Below are positions 32,801-42,277 of a stretch of DNA of 64,000 nucleotides, in pieces. The position numbers were made by a program, and so were the translations under genes. Positions within the stretch are counted from its first letter, which is position 1. Every line of letters begins with the position of its first letter. The notes under the pieces were generated by a model. That model was not told where the DNA came from. It searched no databases and saw nothing but the letters and a program-made list of their open reading frames with translations. Location: assembly GCA_002633025.1 (NCBI GenBank), contig NMRB01000589.1, positions 101,754 through 165,753 of the forward strand, in the 5' to 3' direction. The stretch is from Notospermus geniculatus (taxonomy: Eukaryota; Nemertea; Pilidiophora; Heteronemertea; Lineidae).

Positions 32801-35485
32801 TAACGTTACAATCATGATCAGTCAAAGACTTTGATGGGCCCAATCCAGGCCTAGGGCCTACGCCCCCCCCCCCCAAAAAGTGGTACCGGTATTTTGATGG
32901 CAATGCAGTTCAAATGCCTAGGCCTAGGCCTACACTTGAACATGCAGGTCATCTGTTCTTCTGGGACATTAACCCTAACCAAGTTTCGGTCCGATTCGAT
33001 TCTTAGCTTGGCTCCAGGTGGCCAAAAACAAGTCCTGCAACTTGGGAATGACTTGCCCCAGATGTTCGCTCATCCTCTCTCTGTCATTACACTATGTCAA
33101 CGAGTGAGCACATGGTCCATGGACCATTTCATTTCCTTAAAAGAAGAGATAGATGGCGATTATGGCAACGTCATTATCTCATTATTCCTGTAGAAAATGT
33201 ACAGCAGATTTTTTCATGACGCGACGTCAACACCTAAAACGACGTCAATGACGTCGTTTCGGTCGCACTGCTCGCAGCGCCGACCTGTCGGGATTTCCGG
33301 CACGCGGGTTCCTCATTGGATCCTCCTTCACTTAAGACTTATCATGGCCTTTTATTGTTCATGATCTCACTTTAACGATCTCGCATTTTGAATCTTCAGA
33401 AACTTTTACCTGACTCAGTTTGAAGACGACGACGACTTGGATGCTTCACCTGGCATTCTGGAACTAGACCTCGCTCGGGTCTCCCTTGACTCGAGTCAGA
33501 CAAAACCTAAATCTATTGAGGGTGAGTACAAGGACCAGTGATACCAACGTGGCCTGGTCTTGGCATCTCCTGAGTCATTTCCATCTATGCCACTGATTTT
33601 GATGCTCCTTCAATCAAGTTGGCCAAAGCTTGGCGGATCTATAGACGATTCTCGAATTCGCAGATCTGCGCACTTCCGCCAAAATCGCAAACACAACCTC
33701 GATCTGAAACCAGCTGACGTGACGCAATCCATGATTCAGCAATGGTCGAGTCTGATGTAACGTCGCCGAAGTCACTTTCGTGGGATATCTGCGTCACGCC
33801 ATTCAGTGTCAGACCAAGCGTTTACGTCAATTTGGGATTTGGCTATTGAGGGGTATGCAATGTAATCGATCAAGATATTACTGGAAGTTGACAGAACAGT
33901 GTCATTGATTGATTCGATTGGCCTTTGGTATCTTTTTAGATGATATGTAATCTGGGTGTTGATGTCATGTAGCTTCACACTCACCTTGCATTCCAGGTGC
34001 ACGACGTGCGAGACCGAAGAGTGCCACTCAGCAGGCCGTGGAGAAGAAGGTGTTTTCATTGATCACAGCTCCACAGGTGGAGAGTGAGAGCGAGGAGAGT
34101 GGAAGTGAGGGTAAGCAGAGGCCTGACTGAGTGCCTACACTTGTTGCACCGCTTCCGTAGACCTTGGTTAGCAGAGGCTTGTTGCACAGTTTCCACTGGC
34201 GTCGGTTCATAGCATCCTTGTCTGTCAGTCCTTGACCTTTTAAAATGCAAGCAAGAATGAACACAGCGCCTGTGGCAATCCTTCGTCCGGCAAGGAAATC
34301 TACTGAAGTGAGAACGCGGCCTTGAGGGCTCAGTCACCCACCGGATTTCACTTTCAGCAATGAACTGGCAGTAGACCTGTAGTCCTTGGAATTAAACAGT
34401 TCGTAATCAGAAGCTCTGGTTTTGACGGGTACTGACACCATTTTCTTCCTTTTCAGAGGAGACTGAAAGTGAGGCCACATCTGTGACGAGTTCTCACGAT
34501 CTCTTTGATAATTACTTTAACTTTGACGATGAGGACTTCAGTGTACGTACAGGCAGAAATTTTCAAAGGAAAAGTTGTAATTGTTTCCTTTGCAACCATC
34601 CTCAAACATTGTAGACATCAAGAATCATGTTTTGTTTGGAAGCTTACTCCTTCAGATGCCAGAGTGTCCGTCATCTCTGATGCCAGACTGTCCGTCATCT
34701 CTGATGCCAGAGTGTCCGTCATCTCTGATGCCAGAGTGTCCGTCGTCTCTGAAACAGCTCGGTTCCCCGCATGTGAATTTTCCTGTGCGAGTTGGGCAAT
34801 TCACCATGTTGATTTCCTTACGATTATGTCTTGACCAGTGGCAAAAACCCTGCCTTGTTTTCTACAGCTGAATTGCCCATTGAAAAAGTTTTTAAAAAGT
34901 TAAAGTTTGGGTTTATAATCTGATATCAACTACGGTAGAGGTTCTCATCTGACTTTACACTTTAGCCCCAGTCTGTCCTGAAACCTTTCAGTAGAACTCA
35001 GATGAGCTGCCCATTCAGTGGTACATTTGTACAATCGAGCATTTCTGACCTGTACCTATTTATACACCTGGGTGGAGAGAGGCCAGTGAGGCAAAGAGAC
35101 TTGCCCAAAGTCTCACGCCCAGTGGGATTCGAACCTGGGACCCTCTGACCGCTAGTCGTAGACCCGAACCACTACACCACCAGGCTTGAGAGCCAACTTC
35201 CTTGAGAAAACTCTCATGTGGAGGATCGCGCTTAGTGTCTGTATTCTCCATGCAGTGCTCCAGTCTGACATCCCTGGTCTTGTCTTTCAGGATTATCTCC
35301 AGCTCGGACCCCTGGAGCTGAAAATGCTCAGCATTCAAGGCCAACAGATGAAGATTCTACACCCCATCCGTCCACCAACGGCGGAGACCAAGTTGCAGGC
35401 GTGCAATCCAGAGAAATGGCCTGTGACGCAACCGATGTTAAAACACACGCTGAATCCGCCGCCACCAAGAGAGACTCTGTATTAA
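23771..35485 (+). CDS. CCDC83: CCDC83-like coiled-coil protein, 11 exons (whole gene span)
   Basis: Joining 23771-23892, 25575-25659, 28354-28522, 29409-29576, 30271-30362, 30496-30564, 31153-31274, 33400-33521, 33997-34110, 34457-34542 and 35291-35485 gives 1344 nt, 447 residues plus stop, with every intron GT-AG and the frame kept throughout. The order of features is a Lys/Gly-rich start (about residues 1-28), the segment FKEALLAYQ, long coiled coil with RNNRLESEQIYYIRNLLK and NDWLKRE blocks, an acidic Ser/Glu-rich stretch (about residues 315-380), and a C-terminal DYLQLGPLELK block. From memory of the vertebrate family these match CCDC83, whose human form is of similar length. The family has no enzymatic function; expression is linked to testis and possibly cilia. 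The start is the first ATG, directly before the basic run. Introns are full of repeats. The match to CCDC83 is strong by motif order but was not run against a database. Confidence 0.88.
24013..24364. mobile_element. CAGGGTTTCCGCCAG-ended MITE (CCDC83 intron 1)
   Basis: The ends are CAGGGTTTCCGCCAGA and TCTGGTAGAAACCCTG. At 24175-24320 a roughly 46-bp unit containing ATTGAAAACATGCAACA and GAGATGTTGCACCAG repeats about three times. Confidence 0.55.
24800..24880 (-). other. tRNA-like sequence, opposite orientation
   Basis: On the minus strand it reads GTTCGGTGGCCGAATGG and then GCGGGTTCGATTCCCAGC, an A and B box pair. It mirrors 24963-25033 about the centre of the element. Confidence 0.55.
24963..25033 (+). 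other. tRNA-like sequence inside the fold-back element
   Basis: An A box (TTGGCCGAGTGG) and B box (GGTTCGAATCC) are correctly spaced, but the acceptor and T stems do not pair and no CCA-ready end is seen. It is a tRNA-derived pol III promoter relic rather than a working tRNA. Confidence 0.55.
25575..25659 (+). CDS. CCDC83: CCDC83-like exon 2
   Basis: The acceptor is a pyrimidine tract ending CCATAG. The exon encodes INIKEKQVEDYKYEIRGLEE and then a basic RNRRHKER end, the first coiled-coil heptads. The donor is AGG|GTTGGTAC, a weak non-consensus site. It is preferred because it is the only nearby donor that keeps the frame into exon 3; using the next GT (GTACAA) gives a stop five codons later. 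Confidence 0.8.
25743..26243 (+). mobile_element. candidate solo LTR in CCDC83 intron 2
   Basis: A 501-bp segment starts TGTAAACACTC and is framed by TAAGT at 25738-25742 and 26244-26248. An AATAAAG polyadenylation-like signal lies near 26205. The right end (TTTGACG) is not the usual CA, so the call is tentative. The 154-residue open frame across it has no recognisable domain. Confidence 0.4.
26338..26690. mobile_element. TIR element with GGCGCTG/CAGCGCC ends (CCDC83 intron 2)
   Basis: It contains GACAGGTCGGCGCTGCAAGC at the left and repeats of AACGTCATTGACGTC. Its sequence matches, in reverse, both halves of 31505-33317. Ends have decayed on the right (GTGGTGCTAGGACGGCGCC). Confidence 0.5.
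26967..27190. mobile_element. TAA-flanked MITE (Harbinger-like) in CCDC83 intron 2
   Basis: It begins AGCCCGTGTCACACTGTCCC and ends GGGACAGTGTGACACGGGCT with TAA at both flanks. Near 27050-27105 it contains GAAGAAGACTCCGGCTGGGG then TCGAAAATTTGCAA, a motif also seen at 5185 and 16085. Confidence 0.65.
27890..27968. repeat. perfect palindrome, 39-bp arms, 1-base loop
   Basis: The left arm begins GCCGACGCTATTGACC and runs to CGCTAGAT at 27928; base 27929 is the loop; the right arm runs 27930-27968. There are no mismatches. It lies in CCDC83 intron 2. Confidence 0.95.
28354..28522 (+). CDS. CCDC83: CCDC83-like exon 3
   Basis: The acceptor is GTTTTCTCCAG. The exon encodes NNRLESEQIYYIRNLLKQAK followed by charged helix ending KQEIKDIE. 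The donor is GAAG|GTAGGGGC. The RLESEQIYYIRNLL block is the strongest single match to vertebrate CCDC83. Confidence 0.88.
29022..29349. mobile_element. Harbinger-like MITE (TTA duplication), CCDC83 intron 3
   Basis: The ends GGGGCCTTCTCAATATT and AATTTTGAGACGGCCCC are flanked by TTA on both sides. Both halves carry GACGAAGT(C/G)ACTT and CCCCTCCCCCC tracts. It is related to 20341-20587. Confidence 0.65.
29409..29576 (+). CDS. CCDC83: CCDC83-like exon 4
   Basis: The acceptor is TTTTTATTGTAG. The exon encodes LKEQLKEVDIKIAKLESEVA, YWTDYKDRG and further coiled coil ending EEMT. The donor is ACTG|GTGGGTG. The YWxxYK motif and spacing agree with the family. Confidence 0.87.
29647..30145. mobile_element. 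GTGACCC-ended MITE split by a SINE (CCDC83 intron 4)
   Basis: The ends are GTGACCCTCCACAGCAAAAC and TTTTGCTGTGGAGGGTCAC. A tRNA-derived SINE on the minus strand occupies most of the interior. It is related to 2538-2733. Confidence 0.62.
29695..29997 (-). mobile_element. tRNA-derived SINE, family B, copy 1
   Basis: On the minus strand it starts with a tRNA-like head (GGTGGTGTAGTGGTTCGGG, then GGTTCGAATCCCACTGGG), continues through CCCAGGTGTATAAATGGGTA and ends in AAACTTTAACTTTTTAAAC. The second copy is at 34886-35187. Confidence 0.78.
30271..30362 (+). CDS. CCDC83: CCDC83-like exon 5
   Basis: The acceptor is CTTCTCTTTCAG. The exon encodes AHINRNLDKAKDDIRQNMDE and ends KFIASE in phase 0 before GTCAGTC. 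It is too short to stand out as an open frame by itself; it is placed by phase and by its coiled-coil composition. Confidence 0.84.
30496..30564 (+). CDS. CCDC83: CCDC83-like exon 6
   Basis: A 23-codon exon between acceptor CTTATTTCAG and donor GAG|GTAGGATT. It encodes KAMSHMDKNSKQEVLDNDWL then KRE. The NDWLK motif is shared with vertebrate CCDC83. Confidence 0.85.
31153..31274 (+). CDS. CCDC83: CCDC83-like exon 7
   Basis: The acceptor is CTTGTGTTCCAG. The exon encodes TVIHKREYDELFSAVEDLER, then RNLEIMSELFDCKIDDLKIS. It ends ATTTCCAG before GTGAGGG. The IHKRE...L...LE..N...LFDC pattern matches the end of the family's coiled-coil domain. Confidence 0.87.
31374..31481. repeat. perfect hairpin, 49-bp arms, 10-base loop
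   Basis: Arms 31374-31422 (starting CAGGCCTTGTGTTTTGAGG) and 31433-31481 are exact reverse complements around GGAGTTTTCT. It lies in CCDC83 intron 7, 100 bp after exon 7. Confidence 0.95.
31505..33317. mobile_element. TIR element split by a 1.5-kb insertion (CCDC83 intron 7)
   Basis: The outer ends are AATGGGGAACC and GGTTCCTCATT, with inner TIRs GCGCTGTGAGCAGTGCGACC and GGTCGCACTGCTCGCAGCGC. The interior from about 31690 to 33200 is a separate element beginning AGCTCACTCGTGAGCT and a GTC repeat. Confidence 0.55.
31690..33200. mobile_element. large non-coding repeat with GTC-rich start
   Basis: It opens with TTTAGCTCACTCGTGAGCTA and a (GTC)n tract at 31726-31752. It contains recurring ATCGGACTTCA and GGCCACCAGG(T/G)GG phrases and ends in AGGCCTAGGCCTA-rich sequence near 32750-32940. 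No coding domain was recognised. It resembles the body of 3341-4566. Confidence 0.45.
33400..33521 (+). CDS. CCDC83: CCDC83-like exon 8
   Basis: The acceptor is TTGAATCTTCAG and the donor GAGG|GTGAGTAC. The exon encodes NFYLTQFEDDDDLDASPGIL and a further acidic/Ser segment. Composition changes here from coiled coil to low-complexity acidic sequence. Confidence 0.8.
33997..34110 (+). CDS. CCDC83: CCDC83-like exon 9
   Basis: The acceptor is CTTGCATTCCAG and the donor GAGG|GTAAGCAG. It encodes a basic ARRARPKSATQQAVEKKVFS piece, then a Glu/Ser-rich tail. It is assigned by phase and splice sites rather than by homology. Confidence 0.74.
34457..34542 (+). CDS. CCDC83: CCDC83-like exon 10
   Basis: The acceptor is CCTTTTCAG. 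The exon encodes EETESEATSVTSSHDLFDNY then FNFDDEDFS. The donor is TTCAGT|GTACGTAC. An alternative GT two bases upstream would break the frame into exon 11. Confidence 0.74.
34656..34752. repeat. 24-bp minisatellite, four units (CCDC83 intron 10)
   Basis: GATGCCAGAGTGTCCGTCAT plus CTCT repeats four times, the second unit reading CAGACTG. It lies 110 bp after exon 10. Confidence 0.85.
34775..35225. mobile_element. fold-back MITE split by SINE family B
   Basis: The left half contains GCGAGTTGGGCAATTCACC and the right half GAGAGCCAACTTCCTTGAG then AAACTCTCATGTGGAGG. The two halves are one element of the family also seen at 50555-51314 and 62961-63313. Confidence 0.55.
34886..35187 (-). mobile_element. 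tRNA-derived SINE, family B, copy 2 (CCDC83 intron 10)
   Basis: It has the same head, body and tail as copy 1. It is inserted in a fold-back MITE, and TTGA appears at both junctions (CCCATTGA and GGCTTGA). The open frame leading into exon 11 is this SINE in antisense plus intron. Confidence 0.78.
35291..35485 (+). CDS. CCDC83: CCDC83-like exon 11 (stop)
   Basis: The acceptor is CTTGTCTTTCAG. The exon starts DYLQLGPLELKMLSIQGQQM and ends with a Pro-rich tail, PPPPRETLY, and TAA. The DYLQLGP block is a good family match. The open frame seen upstream of the acceptor in this region is intron plus SINE, not coding. Confidence 0.85.
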   Translation, partial: DYLQLGPLELKMLSIQGQQMKILHPIRPPTAETKLQACNPEKWPVTQPMLKHTLNPPPPRETLY

Positions 35486-35530
35486 AAGACTGTGATATCA
35501 ATGGACTAGAAAGAATTGATTGTCTTCTAT

Positions 35531-35627
35531 CACCTATTCAGGAATGGGGAATGCCCTGCTCTCACCTATTCAGGAATGGGGAATGCCCTGCTATCACCTA
35601 TTCAGGAATGGAGAATGCCCTGCTATT
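35531..35627. repeat. 32-bp minisatellite, three units (CCDC83 3' UTR)
   Basis: CACCTATTCAGGAATGGGGA then ATGCCCTGCTAT repeats three times, 45 bp after the stop codon, so it is probably transcribed. Confidence 0.85.
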
Positions 35628-35985
35628 TCTGCAATCTCAGGCTCGAACTCTGTGTGTTCACTCCTCTACCACTTTGGCTGTTCCTGGTCTCACGTTGAAC
35701 GAAACACTCTTTCAAGTCATTCCACGTGATTCTTTTCTACTTAGCTGACTTTTGTAATCCGTCCACAGTTCGAAAGATTAATTGAGATTTTGATGCATGT
35801 GTTGATGCTTGTAGATAAAGCATTCAAAAGAAACTGTGATATAAACAACCTCGTGGCTTTGTTTGTAGAGATGAACATGACAATATGACTTACCGCACAA
35901 TTTAGGAAACAGAACTAAAGTTCTTCATCAGAACGACGTCAGTCAATGTAACATTCACCAAACTGCAAGCAATATTTGTATTTAA

Positions 35986-36236
35986 AGTCTGGCGCAGCCT
36001 TCGCGCGACCCAATGGAATGCGGAAATACGAAATCTGACAAAAGCTTGCGGCTACCTAATTACGCCATCTACCCCCGCGTTACCAACGACGATCGCCTGC
36101 ACATGACTGGGCACTATTACAGTCTATTCAAGTTTATTCAAGAGTCGTGTGTTGAATAAGATTTGTGGTCAGCCTGTGGTTTGTGGTAAGCCTACTTCCG
36201 CAATTCTATTGGGTCGCGCGAAAGCTGCGCCAGACT
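35986..36236. mobile_element. TIR element downstream of CCDC83
   Basis: The ends AGTCTGGCGCAGCCTTCGCG and CGCGAAAGCTGCGCCAGACT are inverted, followed by CGACCCAATGGAATGCGGAA / TTCCGCAATTCTATTGGGTCG-type homology. It lies 500 bp past the CCDC83 stop. Confidence 0.68.
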
Positions 36237-37167
36237 ATACCCATAAAGGAATCAAACTGTAATTTATTGTTTGAGGTGCATTCACTATGAAAATGTTACA
36301 AGTACAAAGTACAATTGAAGTTGCCCATTTTATAGACCTACATACCAAGGAGACCTGCTATGAGAGCCCTCTGATTGGAGCCCTCCACTGGGCTCACCAA
36401 TCAAATAGGGATGAAAGGTTGAAGTGTAAAGTCTGATATTATTCACTGCAATTAGCGTTATCAGACTTCACATATACTCCAGTCTGTTCTGAAACTGTCT
36501 GTTCAGAAAAGGCTGGAGGGAGGTTTGAGTCATGGTGATCCCAGCCCCTGGCCGATGACATCATTATGGGAATTCCCGGCGGGAAATGTCCCTTGCATCA
36601 TCACATTGTGCTGACATCTGCCGTTAGGCAGCGGAACCAGACAACGCATCGAGGTAGAATATGTTATTGGGTTTATGGATGGAGTGATCTCTCAAGCAGG
36701 CCAGCAAAAAATCGACAAGGCTAGAGGTCTCTTCATTATCTAGGTCATGTGCGAAGGAAATTTTGATAGCCACAGTGGAATGAAGCCTCTCTGGCTTTCT
36801 TCTATCGAATGCATCGTTTTGGTTGAGACTTCCAAGTCCTTCTACGGGTTTCCATTCATTGATTCGTGTTTAAAATGTTATGAAGACATTGTCATGTGCG
36901 CCTGTTCACCACTCTTGTAATACCTTTTTGTTGGAACCCATTTGTTTTTAATAAATGAAGTGAAATAACCCCGGCCTTTAATAAATGACTTTTCATCTGC
37001 CCCTGGCAACAGATACAAGAACTAACAAAGTAGGTTAGTCGTACGTTTGACGTATTTTTCACACCAAGAAAATTTTCAAGTTCCAAAACAGAAAAACAGA
37101 ATGAAGTGCCTTTTCATATTCATTGCTAGCATTTGTGTCTCGCTGGTTACTCTCGACTACTTGTTGT

Positions 37168-37279
37168 GCCACTTGTGTGTTTTGCGCTGCGTAATGTGTC
37201 AGATCTTTTGTTAGGAAGCAGAACGGCGGAAAATAACAAAATATTTGACGCATCACGCAGCGCAAAACGCACAAGTGGC
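37168..37279. repeat. imperfect hairpin, about 46-bp arms
   Basis: GCCACTTGTGTGTTTTGCGC at the left pairs with GCGCAAAACGCACAAGTGGC at the right, with a 21-bp loop. It sits between the two genes. Confidence 0.75.
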
Positions 37280-38261
37280 CCGAGACCTTTACAGTCACCA
37301 CAATTCATTGTGATTGAGAGAGTATTCACGAGTATACATCTGGCCGGTGAATTTCATTCTCTTTGCACACTTCCAAGTTGAGCTACAAGAAGTTTCATCA
37401 CAGCCTGGCTGTCGTGCTCAACAATCCCGTGCCACCAAAAGCCACCCACAGACTTCGACAAGAGATTCTTAATGAAGCCCGACAAGTTGGAATCAAGTGA
37501 AAAGGAAAGACAGGGGGCACTTGGGCTGCTCCACTCAAAGGGCCCAAGACGTGGCTCAAAGGCTCTCATCTCAACATCTTAGTTGACATTTTCTCTCGAC
37601 GAAATGAATGAACGGCAAACAACATGTCTCAGATTTACCCTTTAATTTTAACATTTACTTTTTCATCAAAGATTCATTCAGGCAAGCATCTCAATCGCAC
37701 AACAATCCAAGATATCTAAATAAATAGTCCAAACCACTGTCTACTATTCATTTGACGTTTTCGACGGCAGAAACCCAGGCAAACACTCTGACAATTTCAA
37801 TAAAATAAGTTAAAAAAGTGGAGATAATTGTGTCTAGTTCGTGAACGGGTCAATTTTACAAATTTCAGATATAGAATTGAGACAAACATAGTCCCCCCAT
37901 GAAGATCACAAGCAGTCCCACCCCTTTGATATGACTTAGACCTGCAACCTGACTTCGGTTAAAATGTAAAATATTAACAGGCGTGCACAGCCTTAAAACC
38001 CTCCAAGTTACAACAACAATGGACTGTTTATTGAGACATCCTGTATCATCTTAACACCTTAACTTCAGGTGCTGTATTTACATTTTAGAAGCCCGCAGCT
38101 TGATGTTGTACAATATCACAAAATTTTTGTATCTGGAAGCTATATCAACACCGTATAGATTGTCTTGAATTCCTAAACACCAACTTGGAGACAACAAAAC
38201 CTGGCCACAGCTTTCAAAAGACAGCTCTCTGTCCATGCACAGTTGTTGAATTGCCAGAGAA

Positions 38262-38508
38262 ATTAGGGAGGTTCAGATAACGTTCCAAGTCTCCACTCCG
38301 ACTCCAGAGGATTCCTTTTTTGGGGAACTATGTCATCAAATACAACAGGATTTGCCAAAGCAATGGTGTTTCTTCATTAAGGAGAATGAATAGAACCCGC
38401 CTGGGTGGTAAATTTATCTCCCGCTTGAGAAATCCGAATTTTAGCACCTCAGAGTCGGAGCGGGAGTGGGAGTTGGACCAGATCATACCTCGCTATTACC
38501 TTTCTAGC
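38262..38508. mobile_element. short relative with GAGG(T/C) inverted ends
   Basis: TTAGGGAGGTTCAGATAACG at the left faces ATCATACCTCGCTATTACC at the right, and CTCCACTCCGACTCC faces GGAGCGGGAGTGGGAG. It shares end motifs with 3341-4566. Confidence 0.5.
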
Positions 38509-38951
38509 TGGTGACTTGGGCACTGTCCCAAACACTGTGACCACAAAGCAGGCTTTCAGTATATAACCTGGTGCAAAGGAAGCCAAAACTACAAGAAGAA
38601 TTCCCAGGAAAGATCTTTGTTTCATTTCCTGGCCTCACCGATAATATCGCTAATAGAATTGTTGAGATGCAGCTGGCGCCACGAATTGGTTTAATCTGTG
38701 AAGCTAGATGGCAGTACCATTCCCCCACTCGGATGGAATGCGACGTCTGATATTGAGTCTGTGTTAGGAAGCTTTAATGAGAAGAATGGTGTCGCCTGCC
38801 ATGCCTGCTGCTGCAAAACCAACTCGGACATTTCAAGCTTTACCTCACCAGTTCATTCCAATAGAACCGTTGACCCCAGTACAACTATAGTGTACCAACC
38901 TAACGAAAATCAACCCACAGCAGAATAACTCTATGTAAACTTATTCAACGT

Positions 38952-39095
38952 CAGTGTTTCCGCCAAAGGGGGGTACAGGGGGGAATGTCCCCTCCTTAAA
39001 AAGTCAAAATTACTCAAAATTTGTGTTTTTGACCAAGAATTCTGTCAAATTTTCTCTTTGTCCCCCACTTTAAAAAATTCCTGGCAGAAAAACTG
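38952..39095. mobile_element. short relative of the CAGGGTTTCCGCC MITE
   Basis: The ends CAGTGTTTCCGCCAAAGG and CCTGGCAGAAAAACTG match the family loosely. CCCCTCC and AAAAATT tracts lie inside. Confidence 0.4.
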
Positions 39096-39382
39096 AAACT
39101 GTATGTAATATACACAGACTCACGACCGGGTCATTTGCAACCACTAAATGGTATACAAAGCCAACAGTTCTGTCTACTGGCACACAGAAGATGTTTCTGA
39201 CCGATGTGTGACTGACCATCCCTGCTGAGAAGACAACATACGGTACACAACACGTCGGTTGGAATGTTATCACTGCATGAAGGAATTAGACCAACTTAGG
39301 CCTAGATGGAACAAGACCAAAATTCAAGAGCAACTCATGAAAGTGATCAATCACGGACCAGAGTCAAAAACATCTCGAAATA

Positions 39383-39557
39383 CAGTTCTCCCTCGCTCTT
39401 ACGAACCTCGATTCTACGAACTCCCGGATATTACGAACCCAATGCTTGACTCCCAAAATTCCTGTCCCCACGGTCAAATCCTCACTAATACGAACTCCTC
39501 GTTACTACGAACTTAACCCTTGGAGCCAGAAGGATTCGTAATAGCGAGAGAGCACTG
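39383..39557. mobile_element. pogo/Tigger-like MITE, shorter relative
   Basis: It begins CAGTTCTCCCTCGCTCTTAC and ends TAATAGCGAGAGAGCACTG with TA at both flanks. It contains CGATTCTACGAACTCCCGGA and ACTTAACCCTTGGAGCC, shared with the element at 43027-43456. It is non-coding. Confidence 0.7.
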
Positions 39558-40251
39558 TATAAAGGGGTACAGTTATTTCGTCTTCGGACTACGCTCCCAC
39601 CCGCTTGATCAAGCAAGCGAGGTCCAAGGCGTAGTGATATGAATCGTTGATGGTTCAAGATAAGTCACAGAATGAACCATACACAGATATATATACCGGT
39701 ACCATGATAATTATCGTTACCAGAGTAATTGAGCATGCCCAATAGAATGAGTGAACAACTGTCTGTCATTCCTTGGGAGGACCTTGGAGGAACTGTCAGT
39801 ATAATTCCTCCAAGGGAGGACCTAACCTATTCCCGCTTTCAAATGTCACGCATTAATCAAACCAGTCTAAGACATGCCAGCAGCTTTTTGGTCACGTAGA
39901 CCAACATAAATAAAGCAGTGAAAGACTCGAGCTATAATTTAAATGTACCAAGTAATAGAAATCTCAATGCATTACAAAATCTTATGGAAAATATCACAAT
40001 CGTTGTAATGCAATTCTAAAGCTCTCTGACTCAAAACATCACAAGTAAGACTGCAAACAAAACACAAATCGATTTGTTGAATATGCATAGGGGATAAAAT
40101 TTTGTATTTCACCAAATTCAAAATTTCAAATGTTATTTAATGGCTTCATTATCCATAACAGGACATGTGTAAGGGATGAATGCCATTTACTCCTTGAATG
40201 CTGGGCGAGGCCTAGATTGCCACAACTCTTGTTTTAAACTGACACAGTTAA

Positions 40252-40538
40252 CCCTTTAGGACTCTACAGTGGGTAAAAAGAGTATGGTCAGATCCCCTCA
40301 TAACGGCCTACACCGGCCTGCCAAATTCGGCTCATTCCCAACCCGTTGTTAAGATGGCGCTTGCATCGGCCGGCCCAGGCCGGCTTGAGGATCTAATCTA
40401 TCATCATTGAGATGTAAGTTACTTGAAGTTCCGCAAAATATTTAAGGAGCTAGATAAGATGCAATTTTTGTGAAATTTCACAGGGGTGTCTAAGGGGTTT
40501 CTAGGCGGCCGTCGATGGCCGTTATGAGTCCTAAAGGG
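40252..40538. mobile_element. piggyBac-type MITE, second family
   Basis: Terminal repeats CCCTTTAGGACTC and GAGTCCTAAAGGG have TTAA on both sides. The 287-bp interior contains inverted CGGCCTACACCGGCC-like sequence and no open frame. Confidence 0.75.
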
Positions 40539-41760
40539 TTAAATAGCTCAAAGAATCAACACCATGAGGTGCTGAATAAAAATATGTTGTCACCATTACA
40601 TTTGGTACATTTGTTCCTCCTGAATTCCCCCAGGAATAAATTAAGACCATTCTAAGCGTGCTGATATGTCTCGGCGACAATTGTTTACCAAACATTGAGA
40701 ACAAACCGGCAGGAATCTTGAAATTAGCAAAATACCGAAAATTATGAAAAAGTTAGAAAATTTTACAAATCAACATATAAAATAGCCACTACATGTGTGA
40801 ATTTGAAACCCAATAAAGTAAAATTTACAGCTGTTATCCCAAGCAAAATGACAACTTTAAAAATTTTCAATGCAGCTAAGAAATATGTCTAACAAAATAT
40901 CTCGGTACAAAAAGTTGTGATAAAATTTATCTCAGAAGTTAACTTAATGTCTCCTGGCAATGACCATATATGGAGACTCATATATGGAGACTCTGCCTCC
41001 CTACTATGACACATGTGACAAGGTTTCTGATTGGTTGATATCAGTGTGTTGGCAATGCATTAACAAATGAAAATAACTGTCACATCTCTTCTACAAAGAG
41101 GTACATGTAATTTCAAGAAAACTTCCTATGTTCTAACCAAATTAAGCATTCAATCTTCTAAAATACAGCTGAACACAAACAAAGATGATTGCAAACAATG
41201 CCAAGATGAGCATAAAACTTCAAATTTCTCCTATCAACATTGAGTTTGCAAACTTGTACAAAATATAAACATGGGCAGTTAAACGTTGAAGTACTGGCCT
41301 ACATACCAGTCACTGGATGGTGACACTTTGAAAATGCATACAAAATGACTTGATATAAAATATGAAGAATTATGAAGGCTCCATGCCAAAGAATAATCAG
41401 TTACCGGTACTGCACTGAGAGGACTTCATGTAAGGCCACAAAAAATAAATGTTCTGTTCCTGGTTTCATGATAAGAAGAAAACTGATGCGGTTTTTATTT
41501 TTTTACAAAAGTTGTTTATGTCATAAAATGTATTGTATCTCTCTGTTGGAGGCCTTTAAAAGTTCGAAGTTGATACTGCTATTGTCTATCGGTCACCATT
41601 GTGGAAGTAGATAGACACGATAAAGCAATTCTACAGATGATTTTCAGCGACTCGCTTGTTGTAACTTATTTTGTTCACACCAGATGGCGCGGGGTCTAAA
41701 AAATTGCAAATTTCATTCGAAATGAAGAATAAAGATTTTTTTGGCCTAATGCCGAATTAA

Positions 41761-41954
41761 CCCTTTCGTTACTGGCATGTATGGTCACCAGCTTACGGAG
41801 GCCCATATTTTCAAAAGTGCATTATCCATAAACTGTTTTAACAAAAATCTGCTCTAACTTAAACCTTCCATTATACAGGACCCGATGACCGGGTCCCACG
41901 GAAATTTCGGGGGGTTTGGATGACCTGGTGACCAGGTCCCACGTAACGAAAGGG
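41761..41954. mobile_element. piggyBac-type MITE (TTAA), in copy A
   Basis: Terminal repeats CCCTTTCGTTAC and GTAACGAAAGGG are flanked by TTAA on each side, the target and terminal pattern of piggyBac elements. The 194-bp interior has palindromic GGTCACCAG / CTGGTGACC arms. Confidence 0.72.
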
Positions 41955-42277
41955 TTAAGAAGGACGATGGTGCTCATTAAATTTCTCCAAACATGTGGCA
42001 CCAAAACTCAGAGGTACGACCTGATGAATGGCAAGTTGCATTGAATTTAGTGCCACACTTGGCAAATGATTGAACTCATGTACAAAATGCAGGACAAACT
42101 CATATGAGTTGATATGAGTAACACCCATAAATTGAGTTTGATATTTGGAGCTTGTCAGCTCCATTCGTGCAGAGATAGTCCGGTACGACTGCCCATTACA
42201 GAAAATGATTGTGGAGAGGCATGCACGAACACATTAGACTTCACGAAACATCCTATTTGGAGATCATCGAGTCACCG

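Larger units (their letters stand above)
36237..41278. other. intergenic region between the two tail-to-tail genes
   Basis: It holds the hairpin at 37168, MITEs at 38262, 38952, 39383 and 40252, and otherwise AT-rich sequence. A partial SINE family B body (AAGTGTAAAGTCTGATATT) lies at 36420-36500. AATAAA motifs near 36950 and 36978 are possible CCDC83 polyadenylation sites. Confidence 0.45.

Noticed and set aside
35186-35290. In-frame extension upstream of CCDC83 exon 11
   Set aside because: It runs into antisense SINE and fold-back MITE, and a good acceptor CTTGTCTTTCAG lies at 35290.
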